Source: Planctomycetia bacterium
GTDB taxonomy: Bacteria; Planctomycetota; Phycisphaerae; UBA1845; UTPLA1
Length of the DNA: 64,000 nt
Assembly (NCBI GenBank): GCA_015075745.1
Contig: JABTTW010000001.1
Location: 2,294,001-2,358,000 of the forward strand
Direction of reading: 5' to 3'
Part shown: in pieces, positions 6,683 to 15,355 of the stretch
Layout of the letters: each line of letters begins with the position of its first letter
How positions within the stretch are numbered: position 1 is the first letter of the stretch
The notes under the pieces: generated by a model
What the model was told of the DNA's origin: nothing
The model's input: only the letters and a program-made list of their open reading frames with translations
Databases searched by the model: none
Translations under genes and position numbers: made by a program

Positions 6683-9184
6683 ATGCAATACCAAAGCGCT
6701 CTAGCACTCGGCGTCCTGATCCCCCTGATCAGCTTCGCCGTCCTCGCCTTCACCGGCCACAAGTTCGGAAAACCGAAGGCGTCCTACGTCGCCCTTCTGG
6801 CCATCGGCCTCAGTTGCGCCCTCAGCACCTACGTCCTCGTCGGCTGGTTGGGAACCTCCACCGAGATTCGCGCGAAATTGTCCGCCGAGGCCTACCGATT
6901 CAATTGGGGACGCATCGGCGATATTCCAATCCTCATCGGCGTCAAGCTCGATTCACTCACCGTGATCATGTACTTCATGGTCACTTTCATCGCCTTCTGG
7001 ATTCACTTCTTCTCGATCGGCTACATGGAAGGCCACAGCGATGAAGTGGATCACGTCAGTAAGTACCACCGCTTCTTCACCTACCTGTCGCTCTTCTGCT
7101 TCTCCATGCTCGGGCTGGTGATTTCCAGCAGCCTCCTGTTCCTCTTTATCTTCTGGGAACTGGTAGGCCTCTGCTCGTACCTGCTCATCGGCTTCTACTT
7201 CGATAGGAAGTACGCCTCCAACGCCGCGATGAAGGCCTTCATCACCAACCGCGTCGGCGACTTCGGCTTCATCATCGGCCTCGCCATGGTCGTCCTCTAC
7301 CTGAACACCTTCGACCTCGATCAGGCAGCGAAAAACTTCGCGACCGATTTCCATTCGAATACAGGCATCTTTGCCGCATCGATCAATCTGTTCGGCTGGC
7401 ATGTCTCCGGCATGACGCTGGCGACCCTCATGGGCATCTGCCTCTTCTGTGGCGCGATGGGCAAGAGCGCCCAGTTCCCGCTGCACGTGTGGCTCCCCGA
7501 CGCCATGGCCGGCCCCACGCCCGTCTCCGCCCTGATCCACGCCGCAACCATGGTCGCCGCCGGCGTCTACCTCGTTGCCCGAGTCTTCCGGCTGCTCACG
7601 CCGGACGCCCAGTTCTTCGTCGCCGTCATCGGCTGCATCACCCTCACCATTACCGCCCTCATCGCAATGGTGCAGACCGACATCAAAAAGGTGCTGGCCT
7701 ACTCCACCCTCAGTCAGCTCGGCTACATGATCTTCGGCATGGGCGTCGGTGCCTGGGTCGCGGCACTCTTCCACCTCATGACTCACGCCTTCTTCAAGGC
7801 CATGCTCTTCCTCGGCTCCGGCCAGGTCATCGAAGGCTGCCACCACGAACAGGACATGCGCAAGATGGGCGGCCTCCGAAAGAAGATGCCCGTCACCTGC
7901 TGGACCTTCTTCATCGGCGTCCTCGCCATCGCCGGCTTCGGCATCCCCAAGACCGACTACGGCCTCGGAGGATTCTTCAGCAAAGACGAAATCCTCGCCG
8001 TCGCCTACGAACGCACCTTCAATCTCCCCTCATTGAAATCAAGCGACGCCGCGGCAGACGACGCCGGCGAACACGCAAATGCAAGTGACCATGAAGGAAG
8101 CGATCCCATCAGGCTCGCATCCGCGCTCACGTCACCCGCCGCAACGCTGTCAATCGTCCAATCTCAACTGGCTTCCACCGATGAACACGGCGACGGCGAC
8201 GGCCACGGCCACGCCGATGCACACGGAACCGGCACCCCCGAAAAACTGAAGATCGCCGCGACGTTGCCCGTCATTCCGCGATGGATGTTCGCCCTGCCGA
8301 TCATCATCGCCTACATCACCCCGTTCTACATGATGCGGTGCTGGTGGATGACCTTCTGCGGCAAGCCGCGCGATCATCACGTGTACGACCACGCCCACGA
8401 AAACTGGAAGATGTTCCTCCCCCTCGCCGTCCTCGCGGCCGGCACGGTCTTTTGCAGCTACAGCACCTTCCGCCCGCTTATTCACGAAGCCGCCGGCATG
8501 GCGACAGACTCGGCCGCCATCGTCGCCATCGACGGTGAAGCCCACGGCTTGAAGGATGCGCCTTCAATCAATGTTGCCGGACACGATGGAAATGTGACCA
8601 CAACGGCGACGAATCTCACCCTAGATCACTCCCCCGGAAAGAACCCCCACGACTGGCTCGCCTACGGCGTCGGTCTCTCATGGCTCATCGGCATGGGCAT
8701 CGCCGTCATCATCTACCGCAACGGCCTCGCCTTCGCCGACAAACTCAAGCGGGCATTCGGGCCGATTCACACAGCCCTCGAAAACAAGCTCTACTTCGAT
8801 CACTTTTACGACAACGTCCTCGTCGCCGGCACGCGTGGCATCGGCTACGTCTGCGGCTGGTTCGACAAGCTGTTTGTTGACGGCGCGGTCAACGGCGTCG
8901 CCTGGCTCGGCCGCGTCACTGGCAGCATTACCGGCCGCCAGCTCGACATGCCCGTCCAGCGCGGCGATTGGGGAATCATCGATGCCGTCGCCAATGGCCT
9001 CGCCGCCACCATGCTCGATGTCGGCACGCAGATCCGCCGGCCCCAAAGCGGCCGCATTCGCATGTATGTTTGTCTGACGGCCGGCGCGGCGGCGATCGCC
9101 CTGCTGGCCGTTTTGTATTTCGACCAGCTCGCCGCGGGCTACTACTGGGTCATGACCCGAACCTCGGCGCTGGCGCAGGGATGA
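6683..9184 (+). CDS. nuoL: NADH-quinone oxidoreductase subunit L with enlarged loops
   Basis: This is the largest antiporter-like membrane subunit of respiratory complex I, thought to contribute to proton pumping and carrying the long lateral helix. The protein is about 833 residues against roughly 610-650 for typical NuoL. The Proton_antipo core is clear, with 'FIFWELVGLCSYLLIGFYF', 'MGKSAQFPLHVWLPDAMAG' and 'AATMVAAGVYLVAR'. The extra length lies in two hydrophilic insertions: residues ~450-530, with a His/Asp/Gly-rich run (DEHGDGDGHGHADAHGTG), and residues ~600-650. The ATG at 6683 is chosen because the first helix starts directly after it. It opens the L-M-N part of the split nuo cluster. 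Confidence 0.95.
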   Translation: MQYQSALALGVLIPLISFAVLAFTGHKFGKPKASYVALLAIGLSCALSTYVLVGWLGTSTEIRAKLSAEAYRFNWGRIGDIPILIGVKLDSLTVIMYFMVTFIAFWIHFFSIGYMEGHSDEVDHVSKYHRFFTYLSLFCFSMLGLVISSSLLFLFIFWELVGLCSYLLIGFYFDRKYASNAAMKAFITNRVGDFGFIIGLAMVVLYLNTFDLDQAAKNFATDFHSNTGIFAASINLFGWHVSGMTLATLMGICLFCGAMGKSAQFPLHVWLPDAMAGPTPVSALIHAATMVAAGVYLVARVFRLLTPDAQFFVAVIGCITLTITALIAMVQTDIKKVLAYSTLSQLGYMIFGMGVGAWVAALFHLMTHAFFKAMLFLGSGQVIEGCHHEQDMRKMGGLRKKMPVTCWTFFIGVLAIAGFGIPKTDYGLGGFFSKDEILAVAYERTFNLPSLKSSDAAADDAGEHANASDHEGSDPIRLASALTSPAATLSIVQSQLASTDEHGDGDGHGHADAHGTGTPEKLKIAATLPVIPRWMFALPIIIAYITPFYMMRCWWMTFCGKPRDHHVYDHAHENWKMFLPLAVLAAGTVFCSYSTFRPLIHEAAGMATDSAAIVAIDGEAHGLKDAPSINVAGHDGNVTTTATNLTLDHSPGKNPHDWLAYGVGLSWLIGMGIAVIIYRNGLAFADKLKRAFGPIHTALENKLYFDHFYDNVLVAGTRGIGYVCGWFDKLFVDGAVNGVAWLGRVTGSITGRQLDMPVQRGDWGIIDAVANGLAATMLDVGTQIRRPQSGRIRMYVCLTAGAAAIALLAVLYFDQLAAGYYWVMTRTSALAQG

Positions 9185-9194
9185 AAAAGAATTG

Positions 9195-9279
9195 GGAATT
9201 GAAAATGTAAGTTCGAGAATGAATGACCCGCGGCGTCGGCCGGCGTGTCGTCCGTTCTAAATGAATCATTCTCAATTCC
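9195..9279. repeat. Imperfect inverted repeat between nuoL and nuoM
   Basis: GGAATTGAAAATG (9195-9207) is matched, with one mismatch, by the reverse complement of 9267-9279. Flanking GAATGAATGA and ATGAATCATTC extend the symmetry loosely. It lies in the 117-base gap before the nuoM GTG and could form a weak long hairpin in the operon mRNA. There is no T-run, so it is not a terminator. Confidence 0.5.
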
Positions 9280-9301
9280 ACATTCTCTCGGAGCATTCAC
9301 C

Positions 9302-10888
9302 GTGTCTCACATTCTCGACTGGATCGTCTTCCTGCCTCTCATCGGGGCCGTCGTCGTCCTCATGGCGCCGGCGCACATGGCGAGGTCCCTCACCTGGGTC
9401 TTCACCTTCGGCGTGTTTCTGTTGTCGTGCGCCCTCTTCGGACCCTTCCTCCCCGGCGGTGCAGGCTACAGCGCCGATTACGGCACGATGCAGTTTCAGC
9501 ACATCGTCCCCTGGATTCAGGTCGGAAATTTCAACATCAACTACCACATCGGTATCGACGGCCTCTCCTTCCCCCTGATCATCCTGACAACCCTCGTCAC
9601 CTGGCTCTCCGCATGGGCAAGCTGGAACTTCGATCACTGGAAGGTTAACCGCGGCCCCAAGGGCTTCTTTTCGCTGTTCCTCCTGCTTGAGACCGGCGTC
9701 CTCGGCACGTTCGTCGCGATGGACTTCTTTCTCTTCTACATCTTCTGGGAAGTCATGCTCCTGCCGATGTATTTCCTCATCGGCGTATGGGGCGGCCCCC
9801 GGAAGGAATACGCCGCCATCAAATTCTTCATCTATACCTTCGCCGGCTCCGTGTTGATGCTCGTCGCTCTGCTGGCGATGTACTACACCAGCGCCGACGC
9901 CCTCGGCACGCCCGCAGGCACCTTCAGCCTCATCGAGTACGTCACCAACCCCGCCATCGCGGAGATGTTCAACAGCGGCTCCACCAAGTTCCTCTCCTGG
10001 ACCTTCGGCCCGGCGATGTTCGTCATGCTGTTCATCGCCTTCATGATTAAGGTCCCCGTCTTCCCGTTCCACACCTGGCTGCCGGACGCCCATGTCGAAG
10101 CTCCGACGCCGATCTCCATGATCCTGGCCGGCATTCTGCTGAAACTCGGCGCCTACGGCTTCCTCCGCGTGTGCTACCCGATCTTCCCCGAGGCGGCCAC
10201 TCAGCTTGCCTGGTACATCGCCCTGCTCGGGGTAATCAATATCATCTACGGCGCATTATGTTGCCTCGCCCAGACCGACTTTAAGCGCCTCGTCGCTTAC
10301 AGCTCCATCAGCCACATGGGCTACGTCGTCCTCGGCATCGCCATCATGACCAAAACCGGTTTTCAGGGGGCGATGTTCCAGGTATTGGCCCACGGCATCA
10401 GCAGCCCGATGTGCTTCTTTTTGGTCGGCATCATTTACGACCGCGCCCATCATCGCGATCTCAATCGCTTCGGCGGATTGTGGCTCGCCATGCCGCGATA
10501 TGGCTCACTGGCCACCCTCGGCTTCTTCGCCTCGCTCGGTCTGCCGGGCCTGTGCGGCTTCATCGGCGAGATTTGGGTGCTCCTCGGCGCCTTCAATGCC
10601 CCCTTTACCTGGGCCAAGCCGATGGCGGTTGTCGCGGCTTTCGGCGTTGTCCTCACTGCCGCCTACATCCTTTGGATGATCCAGCGCGTCTATCTCGGCA
10701 AGAAGAAGGAAGAGTACGCCGACTACCCCGATGCCACCGCCCGCGAAACGGCGATCCTCTTTCCCATGGCCGTACTGGTGATCTTCATGGGCATCCTGCC
10801 CAGCTACACATTTGACCTGATGAACGGCACGCTGGACAAGGTGGTTGCGATCTTCAATCACTCCACCGCCGTCGCCCTGGGAGGCTGA
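9302..10888 (+). CDS. nuoM: NADH-quinone oxidoreductase subunit M
   Basis: This is an antiporter-like membrane subunit of complex I, about 528 residues, close to the usual length. Conserved features are 'GIDGLSFPLIILTTLVTWL' in the N-terminal half, 'YIFWEVMLLPMYFLIGVWGG' carrying the key TM5 Glu, and 'VFPFHTWLPDAHVEAPTPIS'. The GTG at 9302 is preferred: it follows a CGGAG ribosome-binding site and yields the family-typical 'SHILDWIVFLPLIGA' start, whereas the longer in-frame start lies in the inverted-repeat spacer. It is followed by nuoN after 7 bases. Confidence 0.95.
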   Translation: MSHILDWIVFLPLIGAVVVLMAPAHMARSLTWVFTFGVFLLSCALFGPFLPGGAGYSADYGTMQFQHIVPWIQVGNFNINYHIGIDGLSFPLIILTTLVTWLSAWASWNFDHWKVNRGPKGFFSLFLLLETGVLGTFVAMDFFLFYIFWEVMLLPMYFLIGVWGGPRKEYAAIKFFIYTFAGSVLMLVALLAMYYTSADALGTPAGTFSLIEYVTNPAIAEMFNSGSTKFLSWTFGPAMFVMLFIAFMIKVPVFPFHTWLPDAHVEAPTPISMILAGILLKLGAYGFLRVCYPIFPEAATQLAWYIALLGVINIIYGALCCLAQTDFKRLVAYSSISHMGYVVLGIAIMTKTGFQGAMFQVLAHGISSPMCFFLVGIIYDRAHHRDLNRFGGLWLAMPRYGSLATLGFFASLGLPGLCGFIGEIWVLLGAFNAPFTWAKPMAVVAAFGVVLTAAYILWMIQRVYLGKKKEEYADYPDATARETAILFPMAVLVIFMGILPSYTFDLMNGTLDKVVAIFNHSTAVALGG

Positions 10889-10895
10889 CTTGTTC

Positions 10896-12497
10896 ATGTC
10901 CGACGCACTCATTGCCAACATCTGGCTCCCCAGCGGCGAAGAGCTCGCGCGCCTGGCGCCGATCTGGTGCCTCGTCGGCACGATTGTTGCTGTCCTGCTC
11001 GGAGCCCTTCTGGTCGGTCGGAATTGGCGCGTCGCCGGCGGTATCGCCTTCGCCGGCGCAGTCATCACTGCCTTCATCAGCTTTCGTCAGTTCGCCGTCG
11101 CGCCGTCCAATTGGTCCGGTTTCGCCCCCGACGACGCCGCCCCCATGCTCATCGGCGATCAGTTCTCCAGCTTCTTTACCTTCCTCATCGGCGTCTTTCT
11201 CGCAATGATCGTCGGCATGTGGTTTCTCGGTCAGGATGCCGATCTGCCCGAACGCGACGCGCGCCGTGCCGACGCCACGGAGTTCTTCGTCCTCCTCGTC
11301 GGCAGCGCCTTCGGCATGGTCATGATGGTCAGCACCACCAACCTGCTCATGATCATCCTCGCCATCGAAGCGGCCTCGCTGCCCTCCTACGGCCTCGCCG
11401 GCTTCCGCAAGAAAAACAAGCTCGCCGCCGAAGCCTCCATCAAGTATGTGCTCTTCGGCGCCGTCACCAGCGCCATCATGATCTACGGCACATCCCTGCT
11501 CTACGGCCATTACCACACCCTCGACCTTGCCGTCATCGGCCGCGAGATTCAGCGCCAAGGCCCCTCCGTCCTCATGGGTGTTTCGCTGTTTGCATTCATG
11601 GTCGGCGTCGCCTTCAAGGTCTCCGCCGTCCCGTTCCACTTCTGGTGCCCCGACGTCTTCGAAGGCGCTTCCATCGAAGTCACCACATGGCTGAGCGTCG
11701 TCAGCAAAGCCGCGGGGCTCGGCCTCCTCCTCCGCATCATCACCGTCCTCACCGCCGGTCTCGAATCCGGCCAGGCCCTGCAATACGTCACCATGGCCAT
11801 TGCCATCATGGCGGCGCTCACCTGCACCTGGGGCAACTTCTCCGCCTTCCGCCAGACCAACATGAAGCGCCTCCTGGCCTTCAGCTCCATCGCCCACGCC
11901 GGCTACATGCTCATGGCCGTCGCCATCATCTGGAAGCCCTCAGCCGACATGACCACCCACCCGGCCTTCAGCGCCATCGTCGCCTACATCAGCGTCTATT
12001 CCCTGATGAACCTTGGCGCCTTCGGCATCATCGCCATGGTCTACTGGGCCACCGGCAGTGAATCGATCGACGCCTTCAACGGCCTCGCCCGGCGAAATGT
12101 CCTCCTCACCATCCTGATGGGCGTTTGCCTCTTCAGCTTCGTCGGCATCCCGCCGATGGGCGGCTTCATCATTAAGTGGTGGCTCCTCGCCGCGCTGTGG
12201 GAAGGCAAGCTCACCTGGCTCATCTTTGTTGCCGTCTTCAACTCAGTCATCAGTCTTTACTATTACGCCCGCATCGCCGTCGCCATGGTCTTCCGCGATG
12301 ACGGCCAGGCGCCTGTTCGCGCCCCGCTTGTCGGTCAGGTCGTCGCCCTCGCCTGCGCCGTCGGCATCCTGCTCACCGGCACGCTCTGGGCCGGCAATCT
12401 GAAAGAGTTTTCCGACAACCGCTCGCGCGATTTGTTCGCGGTAACGAAGTCCTCAGCGACGCCAACCGTTGCCGAAGCGCCGAGCAGTGAACCGTAA
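10896..12497 (+). CDS. nuoN: NADH-quinone oxidoreductase subunit N
   Basis: This is the third antiporter-like complex I subunit, about 533 residues, with many transmembrane helices. Seen motifs: 'LLMIILAIEAASLPSYGLAGF' with the TM5 Glu, 'KYVLFGAVTSAIMIYGTSLLYG', 'VGVAFKVSAVPFHFWCPDVFEGA' and 'MKRLLAFSSIAHAGYMLMA'. The ATG at 10896 sits 7 bases after the nuoM stop and is served by the GGGAGG at the nuoM 3' end. A longer start would overlap nuoM and adds a non-conserved stretch. It ends the L-M-N block; the next genes are not complex I subunits. Confidence 0.95.
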   Translation: MSDALIANIWLPSGEELARLAPIWCLVGTIVAVLLGALLVGRNWRVAGGIAFAGAVITAFISFRQFAVAPSNWSGFAPDDAAPMLIGDQFSSFFTFLIGVFLAMIVGMWFLGQDADLPERDARRADATEFFVLLVGSAFGMVMMVSTTNLLMIILAIEAASLPSYGLAGFRKKNKLAAEASIKYVLFGAVTSAIMIYGTSLLYGHYHTLDLAVIGREIQRQGPSVLMGVSLFAFMVGVAFKVSAVPFHFWCPDVFEGASIEVTTWLSVVSKAAGLGLLLRIITVLTAGLESGQALQYVTMAIAIMAALTCTWGNFSAFRQTNMKRLLAFSSIAHAGYMLMAVAIIWKPSADMTTHPAFSAIVAYISVYSLMNLGAFGIIAMVYWATGSESIDAFNGLARRNVLLTILMGVCLFSFVGIPPMGGFIIKWWLLAALWEGKLTWLIFVAVFNSVISLYYYARIAVAMVFRDDGQAPVRAPLVGQVVALACAVGILLTGTLWAGNLKEFSDNRSRDLFAVTKSSATPTVAEAPSSEP

Positions 12498-12570
12498 TCA
12501 GAGAATCGATCGACGGCACTCTGTTTTGAATTCGTGGCGTTTAGTTTTTTTTGACTTCTTGACGTTTCCC

Positions 12571-12996
12571 ATGGAACGAGCCGTTCAAACACTCAACCGC
12601 CTTCTCGCCGCCGAGTACGGCAATCTCGTACAGCGACTCGACGAGGCCGACCCGTTCGTCACCTGGCCCGCCGCCGAGGATCGCGCCGAAGTCCGCCGGA
12701 TGTTCGACGACAGCAAGCAACATCAGAGAGAGCTGATTCAGGCGATCATCCGCCTCCGCGGCGCGCCCGTCCCGCCGACCTACCCAACGAGCGTCGGCGG
12801 CGTTCATTACCTCAAGTTGTCCTTCCTCATGCCCCAGGTCGTCGCCGGCGTCCGCGATCTGGTGAAGACTTATGAGCAGGCAGGTACGACCGGCGACCGC
12901 GAGGCCGACGACCTGGTCGCCCGAATCCTCGCCGATCACCAGCGCAACCTTGCCAGCCTCCAGCGCCTGCACTCCAACTTGCTCCAGCCAAGCTGA
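12571..12996 (+). CDS. Ferritin-like four-helix protein, function unknown
   Basis: This 141-residue soluble, helix-rich protein begins 'MERAVQTLNRLLAAEYGNLVQRL' and contains further amphipathic helices with Glu, His and Asp residues ('DDSKQHQRELIQAI', 'ADHQRNLASLQRLHSNLL'). The spacing of Glu/His residues is reminiscent of ferritin-like or DUF2383-type four-helix bundles, but the full ExxH di-iron set is not certain. The ATG at 12571 is preferred because upstream in-frame codons run into the nuoN end and a T-rich spacer. It sits between nuoN and acpS inside the complex I cluster and is probably co-transcribed. Function is not known. Confidence 0.6.
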   Translation: MERAVQTLNRLLAAEYGNLVQRLDEADPFVTWPAAEDRAEVRRMFDDSKQHQRELIQAIIRLRGAPVPPTYPTSVGGVHYLKLSFLMPQVVAGVRDLVKTYEQAGTTGDREADDLVARILADHQRNLASLQRLHSNLLQPS

Positions 12997-13057
12997 GTCG
13001 CAGGATTTCTCCTCGCCCTTGAGTCGCATCAACTTCGCTTGTAGCTTTTGTGCCTGC

Positions 13058-13456
13058 ATGAATGTCATCGCCCATGGGATTGACCTGATCGAGTGCGACC
13101 GGATCGCACACATCCTGCGCGACCATCCCGATCGATTCCTGGACCGAATCCTCACCCCCGCTGAGCGCGCCTACTGTCAGCGCATGAAAAACCCCGTGCC
13201 CCACGTCGCCGGACGCTTCGCCGCCAAGGAGGCCATATTGAAAGTCCTCGGCACCGGCTGGCGCGGCCCCATCTCCTGGACCGACATCGAAGTCCTCAAC
13301 GATCAGTCCGGCCGGCCCCACGTCACCCTCTCCGGCCCGACCGCCGAAATCGCCGCCAAACTCGGCATCGACCGGATACTCATCTCCATCACCCACACCG
13401 ACAACTACGGCGCAGCCTCCGCCATTGGCCTGAGTTCCCCGGCGCATCCTCCGTAA
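13058..13456 (+). CDS. acpS: Holo-[acyl-carrier-protein] synthase
   Basis: This 132-residue enzyme transfers 4'-phosphopantetheine from CoA to a Ser of acyl carrier protein. The AcpS signature is complete: 'AHGIDLIECDRI' at the N-terminus with the Mg-binding Asp, 'HVAGRFAAKEAILKVLGTG' with the Glu/Lys active-site pair, and 'ILISITHTDNYGAASAIG' near the end. The ATG at 13058 is set by the conserved start of the family. It lies between the ferritin-like gene and nuoI. Interestingly coaD, which makes the CoA precursor, is also in this window but in a separate operon. Confidence 0.93.
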   Translation: MNVIAHGIDLIECDRIAHILRDHPDRFLDRILTPAERAYCQRMKNPVPHVAGRFAAKEAILKVLGTGWRGPISWTDIEVLNDQSGRPHVTLSGPTAEIAAKLGIDRILISITHTDNYGAASAIGLSSPAHPP

Positions 13457-13495
13457 GGGCCCGTTATTCCGGCGAGACCATCTGATCGCGGTGTT

Positions 13496-13525
13496 ATGGC
13501 ATGGGGGGCCGGTTGTCTCTATAAT
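13496..13525 (+). promoter_or_regulatory. Candidate sigma-70-type promoter for nuoI-A-B-C
   Basis: ATGGCA (13496-13501, 4/6 match to TTGACA) is followed after 18 bases by a perfect TATAAT (13520-13525). The predicted start would leave a leader of about 60 bases before nuoI. It would let the nuoIABC-D part be expressed separately from nuoLMN. Confidence 0.5.
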
Positions 13526-13589
13526 CCGCGCGGATCGAATGCAAAGGCCACCGGCCGCATGATTTGGAGAAAATCGAAGGAAACGCCTT

Positions 13590-14258
13590 ATGGTCGCCCC
13601 CGTTATGTCGTCCCGGCCCCCCAGGGGCAGTGCCCGGGACTACTTCCAGAATATCTACGACACCGTCCGCACGATTGCCATCGGAATGCGGATCACCCTT
13701 AAGTACTGCTTTGCCCGAACGATTACCCTCCAATATCCCGACATGGCCCCCGCCATCCAGCCGCGCTACCGCGGCTTCCACTGGTTCGAGGCCGAAAAGT
13801 GCATTGCCTGCGATCAGTGCGCCAAGGCATGCCCGGTCGACTGCATCTACATCGAGAAAGGCGGCCCACGCAAGATAGATAAGGAGACGGGCATAGCGGT
13901 CGGCGGCGCCCTGGAGCGATACGCGATCGACTATTCCAAGTGTATGTTTTGTGCCCTGTGCTGCGACCCCTGCCCGACTGACTGCATTCACATGGGCGAC
14001 AATCACGATCTCTCGGCCTACACCCGCGAGGACATGATCGTGGAGTTCACCGATCTGGCGAAGGACGGCAAGCAGACGCCGGAGCCCTATTGGATGCAGC
14101 AGGAGCGGATGCCGGAATGGGTCGCCGCGCAGAAGCAGCGCTGGGATGAGCGTGCTATGCCCGTTCGCGATGAAATGTTAAAAGCACTGAAACCGTCGTC
14201 GGCGACGAAGAAGCCGGAAAAGGCCGAGAAGTCCGAGGCGGAGACAGAAAAAGCCTGA
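13590..14258 (+). CDS. nuoI: NADH-quinone oxidoreductase subunit I (two [4Fe-4S] clusters)
   Basis: This peripheral-arm subunit of complex I carries clusters N6a and N6b that pass electrons towards NuoB. The protein has 222 residues with two ferredoxin motifs, 'CIACDQCAKACP' and 'CMFCALCCDPCP', about 50 residues apart, as expected. The N-terminal segment before them includes the typical amphipathic helix ('IGMRITLKYCF'). The last ~30 residues are a Lys/Glu-rich, probably disordered tail not found in most NuoI. An AAGGA lies about 9 bases before the ATG. It starts the second nuo block after acpS. Confidence 0.95.
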   Translation: MVAPVMSSRPPRGSARDYFQNIYDTVRTIAIGMRITLKYCFARTITLQYPDMAPAIQPRYRGFHWFEAEKCIACDQCAKACPVDCIYIEKGGPRKIDKETGIAVGGALERYAIDYSKCMFCALCCDPCPTDCIHMGDNHDLSAYTREDMIVEFTDLAKDGKQTPEPYWMQQERMPEWVAAQKQRWDERAMPVRDEMLKALKPSSATKKPEKAEKSEAETEKA

Positions 14259-14316
14259 ACATGGCCTGTCGCCGGCGAGAATCCGGCGGCGCATTTGTAC
14301 GAGTGGAGTTTGCAAG

Positions 14317-14763
14317 ATGTCCAGCGGACAGGATTTGGTCGTCGGCCTGCTGCTTTTCACGGTGGCCGGCATCGCGATGTCGCTCGGCGCCCTTGTCTTC
14401 GGGAGCTTCGTGCGGACCAAGCTGCCTCACCCGGAAAAGGGAGCCCCCTACGAATGCGGCGAACCGACCATCGGAACGAGCTGGGTCCAGTTCGACCTGC
14501 GGTTCTACGTGGTCGCGCTGGTGTTCCTGATATTCGATATCGAAGTGGCGCTGTTCTACGCCTGGGCGGTGGTCTATGCCGAGTCCGGAGTCGCCGCCCT
14601 TTGGGACATGCTGTTCTTCTTCGGCGTTATCGTGGTCGGCTACCTCTACCTGTGGCGCTTCGGCTATCTCGACTGGGTGCGGGCAACCGGCCTTTACGAT
14701 GCGCGACCGGCACGGGACAAGGCGCGCGACCCCCTGGGCCGCGCGGCGCGGCAGTGGTCATAA
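14317..14763 (+). CDS. nuoA: NADH-quinone oxidoreductase subunit A
   Basis: This three-helix membrane subunit of complex I forms part of the quinone-site region together with NuoH and NuoJ. It has 148 residues. The diagnostic loop 'GAPYECGEPTIGTSWVQFDLRFYVVALVFLIFDIEVALFY' is divided here as 'GAPYECGEPTIGTS', 'QFDLRFYVVALVFLIFDIE' and 'VALFYAW', including the conserved Cys and the acidic FDIE. The start at 14317 gives the normal short N-terminus before helix 1. A short basic tail follows helix 3. It is spaced 58 bases after nuoI and 34 before nuoB. Confidence 0.95.
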   Translation: MSSGQDLVVGLLLFTVAGIAMSLGALVFGSFVRTKLPHPEKGAPYECGEPTIGTSWVQFDLRFYVVALVFLIFDIEVALFYAWAVVYAESGVAALWDMLFFFGVIVVGYLYLWRFGYLDWVRATGLYDARPARDKARDPLGRAARQWS

Positions 14764-14797
14764 ATGAGATTCCTCCAGGCAAGATGGAGGCGGTGAT

Positions 14798-15334
14798 ATG
14801 AGCTGGATCGAAAACAGATTTGAAGAGGGGTTGATCGTCACGTCGCTGGACTGGGCGATCAACTGGGGTCGGCGCTCGAGCATCTGGCCGTTGACGTTCG
14901 GCCTCGCCTGCTGCGCCATCGAGATGATGGCCGTCGGCGCCAGCCGCTTCGACCTCGATCGCTTCGGGGCCGGCGCCTTTCGGGCAACCCCACGCCAGGC
15001 CGACCTGATGATCGTCGCCGGCACTGTCACCTTCAAAATGGCCAGCCGCGTCAAGCGGCTCTACAACCAGATGCCCGAGCCCAAGTACGTCATCGCCATG
15101 GGCGCCTGCACCATCGGCGGCGGACCCTACTTCAAGCACGGCTATCACGTCGTCAAGGGCGTGGACCTCGTCGTGCCGGTGGACATCTATGTGCCCGGCT
15201 GCCCCCCGCGGCCCGAGGCCCTCATCGAAGGCATCATGCGTCTGCAGGACAAGATTAGAAACACCACCATCGCCCGGGATCGGTGGTCCGTCGCGAAGGA
15301 CGAGGCACTGGGCGCCGCGCCGGTCGCGGTTTGA
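14798..15334 (+). CDS. nuoB: NADH-quinone oxidoreductase subunit B (cluster N2)
   Basis: This 178-residue peripheral-arm subunit holds the terminal [4Fe-4S] cluster N2, the direct donor to quinone. Conserved elements are 'ACCAIEMM' with the tandem cysteines, '[17 protein letters not shown]', '[14 protein letters not shown]' and '[17 protein letters not shown]'. Ribosome-binding sequence GGAGG occurs shortly before the ATG. It belongs to the nuoI-A-B-C-(Uma2)-D block. Confidence 0.96.
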   Translation: MSWIENRFEEGLIVTSLDWAINWGRRSSIWPLTFGLACCAIEMMAVGASRFDLDRFGAGAFRATPRQADLMIVAGTVTFKMASRVKRLYNQMPEPKYVIAMGACTIGGGPYFKHGYHVVKGVDLVVPVDIYVPGCPPRPEALIEGIMRLQDKIRNTTIARDRWSVAKDEALGAAPVAV

Positions 15335-15355
15335 TTCATTCCGAATGAGAGCGAT

